64,000 bases of DNA from positions 1-64,000 of the forward strand of contig JAKLKF010000002.1 in assembly GCA_023150805.1 (NCBI GenBank), given 5' to 3'. This DNA is from Myxococcota bacterium (GTDB lineage Bacteria > Myxococcota_A > UBA796 > UBA2385). The translations under genes were made by a program, and so were the position numbers. The notes beneath the pieces were generated by a model, which had not been told where the DNA came from, ran no database searches, and was given only the letters and a program-made list of their open reading frames with translations. Of the stretch, positions 8,997-18,122 are shown piece by piece (position 1 is the first letter of the stretch; the number at the start of each line of letters is the position of its first letter).

Positions 8997-9884
8997 TCAG
9001 GGGGGACTGCCATCAGCGGGCGAGGCGGGGGCAGGCGCCGCCGCCAGCGAGGCCGCGACCCGGTCCGACGCGACCCTGGAGGCGCAGCTCGCGGCGAAGT
9101 GCAGGCGGTCCTGGTCGCTGGCCTCGGGCCGCCACGCCGCTTCAATCTGCGCGAGCCCGGGCGCGGGCAGCTTGCCGGGCTTCGTCGAGCGGCTGGACAG
9201 GCCGCACAGCTCCAGCGTCGCCGCGCCCAGCTCCAGGCGCGCCTTGCGCTCGCCCTCGGGCAACGCCGCCTTCGCCTGCCGGGTGTTCCAGCCCGCCTGC
9301 TGGTGGATGGCCGCGGTCAGGATGGGATCGACCTCCTCGATGCCGTCGGTCCGAAGGTAGACGCGGACCGAGACCTCGGGGCCGGCGCCAGGCGGCGTCG
9401 CGGCGTCCTGCAGGCTGGCGAGGGCCAGCTCCAGCAGCGGGCTCTCCCCGCGCGTGGGGATGGTGGCGCACAGGTCCCGGACCGCGGCGAGGAAGGCCTG
9501 GCGTGGACCATCGTGGTCCACATCCACCAGGCCCGCGCCCCGGTCCAGCGTGGCCGTGCCGACCAGCGTGGACTGCATGCCGGTGGTCGCGTCCCCGCTG
9601 GCCCGCAGCGTCAGGCGCAGCGTGCCGGTCGCGCGGTCCACGGCGTCGATGGCGAGGCGCTGCACGTCCTCGCAGCGGCTGCCGGGGGTGCTGGTCAGGG
9701 ACGCATCGACACCGATCACGACGATGTCCTGGGGCGTGGGCGCGTCTTCGGAGGTGATGGCGGCCACGCCGACGCCGGCGATGGCCAGCAGCAGGGCGGC
9801 GGCGGCGCCCACCTGCAGGAGCTGGGCGCGGTCGGCGCCGCGGGGGGCAGAGGTGCTGTCGAGCGAGAAGGGGTCGTGGGTCAT
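8997..9884 (-). CDS. Membrane-anchored protein, possible vWA-like domain
   Basis: A 295-residue protein. After about 25 polar residues there is one hydrophobic segment (about 25-45), then an exported or periplasmic domain of about 240 residues. That domain begins with DIVVIGVDASLTST, which resembles the DxS start of von Willebrand A-like folds, and contains a conserved-looking pair of cysteines (RCEDV, DLCAT). The ATG at 9884 is preferred to the longer frame because the upstream part overlaps the regulatory motif. It is divergent from the ATPase gene at 10059, and each carries its own copy of the bipartite motif in the 174-base gap. The vWA suggestion is weak; otherwise unknown. Confidence 0.75.
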   Translation of the reverse strand: MTHDPFSLDSTSAPRGADRAQLLQVGAAAALLLAIAGVGVAAITSEDAPTPQDIVVIGVDASLTSTPGSRCEDVQRLAIDAVDRATGTLRLTLRASGDATTGMQSTLVGTATLDRGAGLVDVDHDGPRQAFLAAVRDLCATIPTRGESPLLELALASLQDAATPPGAGPEVSVRVYLRTDGIEEVDPILTAAIHQQAGWNTRQAKAALPEGERKARLELGAATLELCGLSSRSTKPGKLPAPGLAQIEAAWRPEASDQDRLHFAASCASRVASDRVAASLAAAPAPASPADGSPP

Positions 9885-9912
9885 GGCGGGTGCCTCGATT
9901 GGGGTGCACCCA

Positions 9913-9942
9913 CCAGGTCGGCGCGCCGTCAGAAACCTGAGG
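9913..9942 (-). promoter_or_regulatory. Bipartite upstream motif, copy C
   Basis: Minus strand: CCTCAGGTTTC, nine bases, then GCCGACCTGG, ending 28 bases before the start at 9884. It faces copy A in the same divergent intergenic region, so the two units could be co-regulated. Confidence 0.5.
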
Positions 9943-9987
9943 ACTCGCTCGAGGGAATTCGCCAAGGTGGAGCCCCCGGTCCCCACC

Positions 9988-10017
9988 CCTCAGGTTCCGC
10001 CTCGCCCGCCGACCTCC
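9988..10017 (+). promoter_or_regulatory. Bipartite upstream motif, copy A
   Basis: Plus strand: CCTCAGGTTCC, nine bases, then GCCGACCTCC, ending about 41 bases before the ATG at 10059. Spacing between the two halves is identical to copies B, C and D. Confidence 0.5.
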
Positions 10018-10058
10018 TGTCGGGCGCACTTCTGCGCCGTCACCCGGAGCGTCCCTCC

Positions 10059-12506
10059 ATGACCCAGCCCCTCCCCTTGCCTCCTCTCCCCCACCCCCCG
10101 GTCACGGTGTGCCGTCGCCGCCCCGCGAGTCCGCTGGTGCACGTGGAGCGCGACCCGGTCGCCGCGGCGCTCGGCGCCCCGGCCTGGCAGGCCCAGGGTG
10201 CCCGTCGGATCGAGGCCCTGGTCCGCGCCCCGGGCACCGACCTCGCCACATCTCTGGAGCACCTCGCCAACGCGCTCGCCAGCCTCGTCAGCAGCGGCAC
10301 CGCGGCCCCCTCCGCCGGGGGCGCCTCGTTCCACCCCGGTGTGCAGCTCCTCCTCCTCGCCCGGCCCGCGGTGCCCTCGCTCACCGCCTGCCTGCGGATC
10401 CAGGCGGTCGGCGACACCCAGGGTGCTGCGCACGGAGGTGCGGTGGCCGCGCTGGCTGAGCTCGACCAGGTGCTGGATGGCTGCCCCGCCCTGCGCGCGG
10501 TGCAGATCCCGCCGCAGGGCCTGCTGCCCGCCCTGGCCCACGGCCGCCTGGCCTTGCCCGAGCCCGAGCGCCTGTGGATCGCGGGCCTGCCCTCGACCCT
10601 GGTCCCGCCGGTGCGAGAGCCCGGCGGGCCGCGCGGACTGGCCGAGGTGGTGCGGCTGCTCCTGGCCCAGGCGGGGCCCTGCGTCGCGATCGCCACGCTG
10701 CGGCGCGCCGCGGCGCCGCCCGAGGCCCGGGCCGCGGCCGCACGCTGCTCGGCCGCCTACGCCCGGGTGCGCTCGTTGCTGGAGGGCCTGGACGCGACCG
10801 TGGACCAGGACCGCCAGCGCATCCGCCGCTACCCCGAGGACCTGGCGGCGCTGGAGGCCGTGGCCCCCCGGCTGCGGGCCGGCGCCGAGGAGCTGGCCGT
10901 GCTCGCCGGCCACGCCGTGGCCCTGCGGGTGGTCGTCGCCGGCGCCGCGCCCCCCAGTGGCCCGCTGCTGAGGGCGGTGCAGGCGGCCTGGCTGGGTGTG
11001 CGCACAGTGGCCTGGCGCGAGCTGGGCCCCGACCAGGTCGCCCAGTTCGCCCGCGGCCCGCTGGCCGCGCTCTCCTGCCCGGTGGAAGGCGGCCTCGACG
11101 ACGCCGGGCCCGCCGGCCCGGCCACCGAGCGCCTGGCCATGCACCTGCCCGCGCCCCTGGCCGCCTCGGCCCTGAGCCTGCCCGCGCCGGCCGACGACCA
11201 GGGCTGGCCCGGCCTGCCCGTGGACCCGGCCCCCGTCCGGCCCCTGCCCCTGTGCCTGGCCGGCGCCACCGGCACCCTGCTGGGCCTTGCCGACATGCAG
11301 CACCAGCCCCGGTCCGTGTGCATCGCCGACCCCGACCTCGCCCGCCACCTCTACGCCTGCGGCAAGACCGGCGTCGGCAAGAGCACCCTGCTGCGCACCC
11401 TGGCCCTGGACATCGCCCGCCAGGGCGGCGGGCTCGGCGTGGTCGACCCCCACGGCGACCTGGTCGACGACCTCGCGGCCATGATCTCCCCCCACCGCCC
11501 GGTGGTCGTCTTCGACCCGACCCGCAGCGACGGCCCCGGCCTGGATCCCCTGGCCCATGACGGCAGCCCCGCCGGCATCGAGCGGGTCTGCGAGGAGCTG
11601 TCGGCGATGATGTTCCGTCTCTACGCCGTCGACCAGATGGGCCCGATGTTCGATCGCTACAGCCGGGCCCTGCTGCTGCCCCTGCTGGCCAGCAGGGGCT
11701 CCCTGGCCGAGCTGTCCCGCGTTGCCCACGACGAGGCCTTCCGCCGCAAGGCCCTGGGCAGCCTGGACCCGCGCGACGCGCTGCACGCCGAGGTGCTGCG
11801 TTTCTGGCGCGACGAGTTCCCCTCCTGGGACAGGCAGCACTCCGCCGAGATGCACACCTACGTGCTGAGCAAGTACGACGGCCTGGTCCGGTCCAGCGTG
11901 CTGCGCCGGGCCTGCGATCCCACCCGCCCGCAGCTCGACGTGGCGCACATCGCCGACCAGGGCGGCGTGCTGCTCGCCCGGTTGCCCGAGGGCCGGCTGG
12001 GGGCCGTGAGCGCCTGGTTCATGGGCATGCTGCTCGTCGCCCGGCTCCAGGATGCCATCTTCGCCCGTAGCCGCCAGGCTGCGGCGGATCGGCGGCCCTT
12101 CACCTTGGTCCTCGACGAGTTCCACCACTTTCTGGGCGGGGGAGGCTTCGGCTACTCGGGCCAGGACCGCACGCTGGCGCCCTTGCTGAGCGAGGCGCGC
12201 AAGTTCGGGCTGCGCCTGGTGCTGGCCAACCAGTACGTCGCCCAGCTCGACGACGGCACCCGCGAGGCCGTGCTGGGCAACGTCGGAAGCCTGGTCGCCT
12301 TCCGGGTCGGCGGCCGGGACGCCGAGCTGCTGGGCCGCGAGCTGGGGGTGGACCCGGTCGAGCTTCGCGAGCAGCCCTTGTACCGGGCGGCTGCCCGCCT
12401 GCTGGTGGGTGGCTCCCCCGCGCCGGTGTTCACGCTGCGCACCAGCCCACCGGAACCGGCGGAGGCCTCCCGTCAGCCGGAGATCGGGAAGAGCGGGTCC
12501 AGGTAG
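10059..12506 (+). CDS. HerA/VirD4/TraD-like ATPase (coupling-protein type)
   Basis: An 815-residue protein. The N-terminal roughly 400 residues are Ala/Leu-rich and unrecognised. The ATPase domain has Walker A GKTGVGKST (435-443), DPHGDL (463-468), a Walker B LVLDEFHHF with D686/E687, and a later GLRLVLANQY segment. The DPHGDL and DEFHHF motifs are characteristic of type IV coupling-protein and HerA-related hexameric motors that pump DNA or protein. No relaxase, mating-pair genes or N-terminal membrane helix are seen, so the transfer role is not established. Such ATPases also occur in defence systems. The start ATG lies downstream of motif copy A. The 3' end overlaps the convergent Lon-like gene by 34 bases. 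Confidence 0.85.
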   Translation: MTQPLPLPPLPHPPVTVCRRRPASPLVHVERDPVAAALGAPAWQAQGARRIEALVRAPGTDLATSLEHLANALASLVSSGTAAPSAGGASFHPGVQLLLLARPAVPSLTACLRIQAVGDTQGAAHGGAVAALAELDQVLDGCPALRAVQIPPQGLLPALAHGRLALPEPERLWIAGLPSTLVPPVREPGGPRGLAEVVRLLLAQAGPCVAIATLRRAAAPPEARAAAARCSAAYARVRSLLEGLDATVDQDRQRIRRYPEDLAALEAVAPRLRAGAEELAVLAGHAVALRVVVAGAAPPSGPLLRAVQAAWLGVRTVAWRELGPDQVAQFARGPLAALSCPVEGGLDDAGPAGPATERLAMHLPAPLAASALSLPAPADDQGWPGLPVDPAPVRPLPLCLAGATGTLLGLADMQHQPRSVCIADPDLARHLYACGKTGVGKSTLLRTLALDIARQGGGLGVVDPHGDLVDDLAAMISPHRPVVVFDPTRSDGPGLDPLAHDGSPAGIERVCEELSAMMFRLYAVDQMGPMFDRYSRALLLPLLASRGSLAELSRVAHDEAFRRKALGSLDPRDALHAEVLRFWRDEFPSWDRQHSAEMHTYVLSKYDGLVRSSVLRRACDPTRPQLDVAHIADQGGVLLARLPEGRLGAVSAWFMGMLLVARLQDAIFARSRQAAADRRPFTLVLDEFHHFLGGGGFGYSGQDRTLAPLLSEARKFGLRLVLANQYVAQLDDGTREAVLGNVGSLVAFRVGGRDAELLGRELGVDPVELREQPLYRAAARLLVGGSPAPVFTLRTSPPEPAEASRQPEIGKSGSR

Positions 12507-14470
12507 GGCAGGCGCCACAGCAGCAACGGGCTCCGAGCCACAGCGTCCGGATCGGCCAGGGAGCTGTGGGCGGAGAGCGCCGGTCGGTGCGTAGCCAGCC
12601 AGGGCTCCAGGTCCGGCGCATGGGGTCGAGCTAACGCCGCTAGGGACGGAGCGGACGAATGGCTACCTAGCAGCGCTAGCCCGTCCAGCAGCATGCCCAG
12701 GAGGGTGGAGTCGCCTCGCTGCGCGTCCAGGCGAGCCCACACCCGCTGCCAGGCGTGGGCATCCCCGCAGGCCCAGGCGCGCCCGCATTCGGCGAGGTCG
12801 CGCACCAGCAGGTCGTGGTGGTGCAGAGCGAGCCCCTCGGGGAGGGTGCAGGGGGTGAAGGCGCCGCCAAGGCCCGCGAGCTGCTGCCGCAGGGTCTCGG
12901 CCTGGTAGCGCACGATGGCAGCGTTGACCTCGGTGCGGTCGACGACCCGCGAGGCGCGGGCGGCGGGCAGCGCGCCGGCCTGCTCGACCAGTTGCAGCCA
13001 GCCCCGCAGGCCCTCCGGGTCGCCGCGCCGCAGCCCGACCCGGGCGAGGTGCAGCAGCAGGCGGCCGCGCTCCGCCGCCGGGGCCTCGGGCAGGGCGCTG
13101 CGGAGCAGCCGCTCGGCGGGGTCGAGCAGGTCCAGGTGCAGGTCGTGGTGGCCCAGGGCGGCGTAGAGGCGGCAGGTGCCCACCGCCACCCGGCGGCGCA
13201 GCCAGGTGTGCTCCGGGCTGGCCGGAGGCGGAGCAGGGGACGGCCACAGCTCTGGCCAGAGCGCGCGGGCGTCGGGCAGGCAGGCCAGACCGTCCACGAC
13301 CGCGCGGCCACGGGACCACTCCATGGACAGGTGGGCGCTAACGACCTGCTCGGCCGCCAGCTCGGCCAGGTCCTCGGGCGAGGTCCCCGTCGCGGGGACC
13401 ACCGGGCCGCCGTCGCGCAGCGCGGCGATGGCCTCCCGCAGGTGCCCCGCGAGGCGGTCGGCCCCCGCCTGCCGCGGCAGCAGCCGACTCAGCCACAGCA
13501 CCGCGGGGGCCCAGGTCGGGTCGGGTGCGTCCGCCGGCAGCGCGCCCAGGCGCCGCTCGATGAGCGCGGCCACCTGCTGTTTTCGGCGGTCGTCTCGCGA
13601 GGCCTCGGCCTCCTCGGCCACCAGGGCCAGCTCTGGCCAGACCGAGAGCTGCCCCAGCAGCTCCACGGCCTGGTCGAAGTGTGCGATGGCGATCACCGAG
13701 GGGGCGCCCGGTCGCCCGGCAAGTAGGGCCTGGACCTCCTCCAGGTCGGCCTCCGGCACCACCAGCGCGTCCAGCTCCGGCGCTTCGTCCAGCGCGGCCA
13801 GGACCTTGAGGTCGACGCCGCCGACGCCATGCACCTCGCCGTCCTCCGCCAGCTTCCCCATCACCAGGACGCGGCGGGAGCGGGCGATGGCGGTGAGCCG
13901 GGTCCACAGGTGCAGGGCGACCGCGAGGTCGAGGGAGGGGCCCACCACGCGCGGCACCGCGTGCGGCGGGAGCAGCACCTGCACAGACTCGACCAGGCGG
14001 TGCACGTCCGCCGGCGCCAGGCGGGTCGCGGGCCCCACCACCAGGGACAGCGCATTGCCCAGGACCCGGGTCAGCGCGCCCAGGCTGCGTGCGTCGACGA
14101 CCGGGCACAGCGCGGCGCTGGCGCCCAGCAGGGGCGTGGACAGCCAGGCGACCAGGCCTTCTCCCACCAGGCGGTCGACCACCAGCCCTCCCACCTGGAG
14201 GGAGCGGGGTGGGGGCCGCCCCTCGGCCGCGTCCAGGGCCGCGTGGACCCGGCGCAGGAGGTGGCGGGGCAGGATGGCCTTCTCCACCGCACCGCGCAGG
14301 ATGCTGGCCTGGCCGGGCAGCAGGTGGTCGGCCAGGTGCACGATGAGGTCGACCTGGGCGGAGGGATCGGGGCCCCCCGCCCCGAGCCGCGTCGACTCCT
14401 CCAGCAACGACAGCGCGTCCCGGGTCGCGCGCACCCACTGGCCCCGATCGGCGTACCACTGCTCGGCCAT
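12473..14470 (-). CDS. Lon-like serine-lysine protease with TPR-like tail
   Basis: A 665-residue protein. Residues about 140-250 match the Lon protease catalytic domain: GPSLDLAVALHL with Ser179, then VMGKLAEDGEVHGVGG and Lys222. The Ser-to-Lys distance is 43 residues, the same as S679-K722 of E. coli Lon, and the strand LDALVVPEADLEEV fits the segment after the lysine. There is no AAA+ ATPase domain, so it is not a classical Lon. The N-terminal 140 residues and the C-terminal 400 are helical, the latter TPR-like. It is the last gene of a four-gene minus-strand operon, 24 bases after its predecessor. By analogy with CRISPR-linked Lon proteins it could cleave a neighbour-encoded protein. Substrate and trigger are unknown. 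Confidence 0.7.
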   Translation of the reverse strand: MAEQWYADRGQWVRATRDALSLLEESTRLGAGGPDPSAQVDLIVHLADHLLPGQASILRGAVEKAILPRHLLRRVHAALDAAEGRPPPRSLQVGGLVVDRLVGEGLVAWLSTPLLGASAALCPVVDARSLGALTRVLGNALSLVVGPATRLAPADVHRLVESVQVLLPPHAVPRVVGPSLDLAVALHLWTRLTAIARSRRVLVMGKLAEDGEVHGVGGVDLKVLAALDEAPELDALVVPEADLEEVQALLAGRPGAPSVIAIAHFDQAVELLGQLSVWPELALVAEEAEASRDDRRKQQVAALIERRLGALPADAPDPTWAPAVLWLSRLLPRQAGADRLAGHLREAIAALRDGGPVVPATGTSPEDLAELAAEQVVSAHLSMEWSRGRAVVDGLACLPDARALWPELWPSPAPPPASPEHTWLRRRVAVGTCRLYAALGHHDLHLDLLDPAERLLRSALPEAPAAERGRLLLHLARVGLRRGDPEGLRGWLQLVEQAGALPAARASRVVDRTEVNAAIVRYQAETLRQQLAGLGGAFTPCTLPEGLALHHHDLLVRDLAECGRAWACGDAHAWQRVWARLDAQRGDSTLLGMLLDGLALLGSHSSAPSLAALARPHAPDLEPWLATHRPALSAHSSLADPDAVARSPLLLWRLPYLDPLFPISG

Positions 14471-14494
14471 CGGCTCCTCCCCTGGGTCGTGCGC

Positions 14495-15667
14495 TCAGCC
14501 TTCGCGTGGCACCAGGATGCGCCAGCGCCGAAGGCCATCCCGCACCTGGACCTCGGTTCCCGTGCCCGCCACCGGCCACGGGAACAGGCTCAGGCCCGCC
14601 TCCCGGTGGGTCGGAGGGCGCCCGCCCGCGGTCACGTCGCCGTCTTCGCCGGCCGCCACGACCAGCCAGTCGGCGCCCAGGCGCAGCACGGCCGGTGCCG
14701 CCTGTCCCGGGGCGGGACCCTCGGGCCAGAGCGGCAGGGCCTCGGCGGGCAGGTCGACCTCGCCCCGGCGCCAGCCGGCGATGGCCTGGCACAGGCCCCG
14801 GGTCTTCGGGTCGAGGACCGCGCTTTCGTCGGCCGCCTGGCCGTAGGCCGGGGCGCCCCGCTCCGCCATCGCCGGGGCGCGCGCCGCGCGCAGCAGGGGC
14901 TCGGCCGACGACGGCCCGGACGCGTGCACCGCCCGGTGCAGGCTGGCGAGCCGCTGCGCGCCGTGGCCCGGGTGCATGGCCGGGCCCCACAGCCAGCTCC
15001 CCAGGGGATCCAGGCCGGCCAGCCGCCCCACCAGCTCCTCTTCCGCCAGCGCCTCCAGGGCCGCGTGGCTGGCGGGGCCGAGGCCCCTGCCCAGCGTCTC
15101 ACCCACCCAGACCGCCAGGGCGAGGGCATCGGCGCTGGGGGGGGTGCCCACCTGCTGGTGGACCCGCATCCAGGACAACACGGCGTCGGCCTTGCGCAGC
15201 AGGGCCAGGGCCTCCACGGCGAGGCCCTCGGCGCGCAGCCGGGCTTCGGCCCGCACGGCCAGCATCTCGCGCAGGGCCGTCGCATCCGCGGGGCGGCGGA
15301 GCGCGGGCAGGCCCCGGTCCGGGGGCTGCCGGGCCACCAACGCGGCGGCCTTGGCGAGCAGCGCCGAGAGCTGGGGCAGGTGCTCCACGGGGGGCGGCAG
15401 CGTGCGCCAGGCCTCGTACAGCACCACGGCGCCCGCCTCCTGGGCCCGCTTCAGGGTCTGGGCGTGTGCGGGCAACCCCTCGCTGGCCCGGTCCAAGGGG
15501 TGCAGCGCGGCGACTGCGTCGAGGTAGCGCTCCAGGGTACCCCAGCCCAGGGCGACGGCGTCGACACGAGCGGGCAGGGCGTCGTCGCGCAGGAGGTCGG
15601 CGCGGGCCAGGGGTGCCAGGGCGAGTTGGTCCTGGGCGAGGGCGAGGATGGCGTCAGCGGCGTTCAT
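14495..15667 (-). CDS. Hypothetical protein of the Lon-like operon
   Basis: A 390-residue protein, mostly alpha-helical and Ala/Leu-rich for the first 300 residues, with a C-terminal section of about 60 residues that looks like beta strands (ADWLVVAAGEDGDV, then RRWRILVP). No motif or family recognised. Its ATG overlaps the stop of the preceding gene as ATGA, indicating translational coupling. It sits directly before the Lon-like protease, the position that the unknown 350-residue gene holds in the cassette at 30.8 kb. If the two cassettes are equivalent, it may be the protease's partner or substrate, which is speculative. Confidence 0.75.
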   Translation of the reverse strand: MNAADAILALAQDQLALAPLARADLLRDDALPARVDAVALGWGTLERYLDAVAALHPLDRASEGLPAHAQTLKRAQEAGAVVLYEAWRTLPPPVEHLPQLSALLAKAAALVARQPPDRGLPALRRPADATALREMLAVRAEARLRAEGLAVEALALLRKADAVLSWMRVHQQVGTPPSADALALAVWVGETLGRGLGPASHAALEALAEEELVGRLAGLDPLGSWLWGPAMHPGHGAQRLASLHRAVHASGPSSAEPLLRAARAPAMAERGAPAYGQAADESAVLDPKTRGLCQAIAGWRRGEVDLPAEALPLWPEGPAPGQAAPAVLRLGADWLVVAAGEDGDVTAGGRPPTHREAGLSLFPWPVAGTGTEVQVRDGLRRWRILVPREG

Positions 15668-16425
15668 GGCGCGCCATGGGCCGGGTCGAGGGCCCGGGCG
15701 AGGTGGGCGACCTGCGGGGGCGGCGCCGGGAGGGGGCGACCGTCCACGTAGTCGGCCTGGATCAGGCGCCACCAGCGCAGCAGCAGGTCCAGCTCCGCCC
15801 GGCTGGCCTGGGGAAACTGCACGCAAGACCGATTCTGGGCGAAGTGGTGGAGCTCGACGAGCGCGTCGAGGGTGTGCTGCCAGTTGGCTGCACGGCGGCG
15901 CTGCGGCTCGGGCAGCCGCGCGATGGCCTGGCGATCGCGGAGAAGGCCCGGGGGGCGGTACACGGTGCCGGCGTCGACGGTCGATGCGTCGACCTGCCGC
16001 CGGCCCGCGTGGCCCTGGTACCTTCCGAAGGCCCCGACATAGATACCGGCGCCGTCCACGCTGTTCACCACGGGTCGCCCGGCCTGCGCGTAGTGGAAGG
16101 CGATGCACAGCCCCACACCCGCGGCGCGCCGGAAGGAGGCCTCGGCCAGGGCGGTATACAGCGGGGCCGCATCGGTGCCGATCTCCTTGCAGCGGGCGTA
16201 GTCCGGGCACCTGCCGGAGTGGTCCTCGCTGTCGCAGCCCGAGCGGCGCAGGTCCATGTGCCAGGCGTCCCAGCGGGCCTGGTCCGGTGTCGTCAGCAAG
16301 TCGCGCCAGTCCTCCTCGGGGCGCCCCACGAAGTGCTTGAGCGCGTGACGCGCGTCATTCTGCGGGCCCTTCTTTCGCGGCGGCCAGCTCAGTTGCATGG
16401 GGTAGCCCGAAGCGGCGTGGGTCAT
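15664..16425 (-). CDS. Cys/His-containing hypothetical protein
   Basis: A 253-residue protein. A cluster at about 63-80 contains three cysteines and a histidine (GCDSEDHSGRCPDYARC), a possible metal site. The middle (AAGVGLCIAFHY, then VNSVDGAGIYVGAFGRY) looks like a compact beta-rich fold, and the C-terminal third is helical with many Trp and Arg. Family not recognised. Both ends overlap neighbouring genes by ATGA, so it belongs to a tightly coupled operon between the sigma-like gene and the unknown gene at 14495. Confidence 0.75.
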   Translation of the reverse strand: MTHAASGYPMQLSWPPRKKGPQNDARHALKHFVGRPEEDWRDLLTTPDQARWDAWHMDLRRSGCDSEDHSGRCPDYARCKEIGTDAAPLYTALAEASFRRAAGVGLCIAFHYAQAGRPVVNSVDGAGIYVGAFGRYQGHAGRRQVDASTVDAGTVYRPPGLLRDRQAIARLPEPQRRRAANWQHTLDALVELHHFAQNRSCVQFPQASRAELDLLLRWWRLIQADYVDGRPLPAPPPQVAHLARALDPAHGAP

Positions 16426-17747
16426 GGGCCGTGCTCCGGCAGGAGATCCAGCCGGTCCTGGACCAGGGCCAGGGACCGCTCGAAGTGGTCGCGGACCGCC
16501 CCCGCGTAGCGGGCGTGCTGCAGGCGGATCGCCGCCTCGACGGCGTTGCGGGCTCGCTCCCGCGCCTTGCGGTCATGACCGTGCAGCACGGACGGGGGCA
16601 GGCGGCGGGCCAGCAGGCCGGCCTGGACGACGCTGGCGTGGTCCTGGTCCTTTGCGAGCAGCCGGGCCAGCAGGGACAGGCCATCGGTGGGCACCGGGGG
16701 CGGGGGCACGATCCGGTTGGGCCGCTCCAGCGTCTCGGCCAGGGCCTCGGCGGTCTCGGGCCAGGCGTCCTTCCAGTCCGAGCCCGACCAGGCTCTTGTC
16801 GCGCAGCACTGGGCCCCGTCGGACAACGGCGTGCAGTGGGGGGCGCGCGCCGGATCCGCCGGCAGCACGTGCGTGGGCAGCAGCTTGCGGATCAGGGTCG
16901 CCAGCACGGCCTTGGGGTTGGCGTCCTCGTTGGCCTGCAGCCGGTCCCAGATGAGTTTGATGGCGTCGTCGTAGCAGGAGGCCAGCGCGGACTCGTCCGG
17001 CCCCGGCACCAGGTCGGCGCAGTCTTGGATGTGCCACAGCTCGTCCAGCAAGGCTGAGGTCTCGTGGTGGGACCGCTCGTCGGGCCGAACGCCGTCGCGC
17101 CAGTCGCCCTTCCGGGCGCCCGCGCCCCTGGGTTCCGCCTCGGGCGCAGCAGCCGAGGTGTCGGACGGATCGGGCGGGCCCGACGCCGCCCGCCCGTACC
17201 GGCTGCGCAGCAGGTCCACCAGCCCTCTGGCGAAGGCGGTGCGCAGGTAGCCCAGGGGGCACTCGGGCCGGGCCAGTACCGTGGTGCCCCAGGGACCGCA
17301 GTCCAGGAGGAACGCGTCGGCCTCGAAGGCGAGGTCATGGGTGGCGGGCAGGTATGCAACGCCGGCCCGTGGCTCGTTGGGGCCAGGCTCGCGGGGGTCC
17401 AGCGCCTCGTCCCCGACGGGCGCGTGGTCGTTCCCCTCGCCGAATACCTCTGCCAGCGCCGGCCAGACCTCCCCAGGCGGCTGGTGCAGCACCTCGACCA
17501 GCGCGTAGCGAACCAGGTACCGCCGCAAGACCGCGTCCAGGTTGGGCCAGGCGAACATGGCGACCTGCAGGCGCAGGCCCCACCGCGCGCGCAGCGCCTG
17601 CAGCTCCTCCCGCTCTCCGTGTGTGCGCTTGGGAGTTTCCCGCAGCGCCTCGACCCTGTCCCACTCTTCCGGCCCCATCTCCCCATGCACCACCCGGAGC
17701 GCATGCTCCAGTGCCTCGACAATGGTGGTCGGGGGGGCGCCAGACAA
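16422..17747 (-). CDS. Large protein with weak sigma-region-2-like segment
   Basis: A 441-residue protein. The first 130 residues are helical (LQVAMFAWPNLDAVLRRYLV). A segment near the middle, PLGYLRTAFARGLVDLLRSR, resembles the end of sigma-70 region 2 as seen in ECF factors (a YLRxA...D.LRxR pattern) and the matching segment of the protein at 30124. A disordered Pro/Glu-rich linker and a long helical C-terminus follow. TTG at 17747 is preferred as start because GGAGG lies six bases upstream; no ATG fits well. First gene of the operon that ends in the Lon-like protease. The sigma-factor reading is tentative, and a helical scaffold protein is the alternative. Confidence 0.65.
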   Translation of the reverse strand: MSGAPPTTIVEALEHALRVVHGEMGPEEWDRVEALRETPKRTHGEREELQALRARWGLRLQVAMFAWPNLDAVLRRYLVRYALVEVLHQPPGEVWPALAEVFGEGNDHAPVGDEALDPREPGPNEPRAGVAYLPATHDLAFEADAFLLDCGPWGTTVLARPECPLGYLRTAFARGLVDLLRSRYGRAASGPPDPSDTSAAAPEAEPRGAGARKGDWRDGVRPDERSHHETSALLDELWHIQDCADLVPGPDESALASCYDDAIKLIWDRLQANEDANPKAVLATLIRKLLPTHVLPADPARAPHCTPLSDGAQCCATRAWSGSDWKDAWPETAEALAETLERPNRIVPPPPVPTDGLSLLARLLAKDQDHASVVQAGLLARRLPPSVLHGHDRKARERARNAVEAAIRLQHARYAGAVRDHFERSLALVQDRLDLLPEHGP

Positions 17748-17829
17748 GGATGGCCTCCGGGGCTGCTTGTGGGCCAGCTTGCCACAAGCGGCACGCGAGC
17801 CGGGCGGATCCGGCGCGGGCCCTCGGTGT

Positions 17830-18054
17830 TCAGGCCGCTTGGCGCAGGTCGAGCCGAGGGTGCGGCGGCAGACAGGGGCGGACCGCCTGGCGCGCGGCCT
17901 GCCGATCGACCTCCGCGCGGAAGCAGCGCTGGCAAAGTGCGTGGTCGGCGGCCCAGCGGAAACGGTGGAGGCTCGGGCTGAAGTGCAGGGCCGGCCTGCC
18001 GCAGAGGCAGAGGCGGCGCCGGGCGGGGTCGTAGCGACGGGCGTGCTGGGACAC
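17830..18054 (-). CDS. Small zinc-ribbon-like protein
   Basis: A 74-residue basic protein with CLCGRPALHF near the start and CQRCFRAEVD in the middle, giving two cysteine pairs suited to one zinc ion. The aromatic-rich section between the pairs (SLHRFRWAADHALC) is typical of small conserved zinc proteins I have seen in myxobacteria and Acidobacteria, but no function is known to me. GTG at 18054 is chosen because GGAG lies seven bases upstream. Motif copy D lies 68 bases further upstream. Confidence 0.6.
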   Translation of the reverse strand: MSQHARRYDPARRRLCLCGRPALHFSPSLHRFRWAADHALCQRCFRAEVDRQAARQAVRPCLPPHPRLDLRQAA

Positions 18055-18122
18055 GAGCGTTCTCCGGTTCGAGGGGCGAGGATCACCGACAGCTCCTGGC
18101 GGCGACAGTTCGCCGCGCAGCA

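Noticed and set aside
9913-10017. Divergent motif copies read as a terminator or attachment-site inverted repeat
   Set aside because: The same sequence recurs at 8949 and 18123 with gene-relative orientation, so a regulatory motif explains it better.
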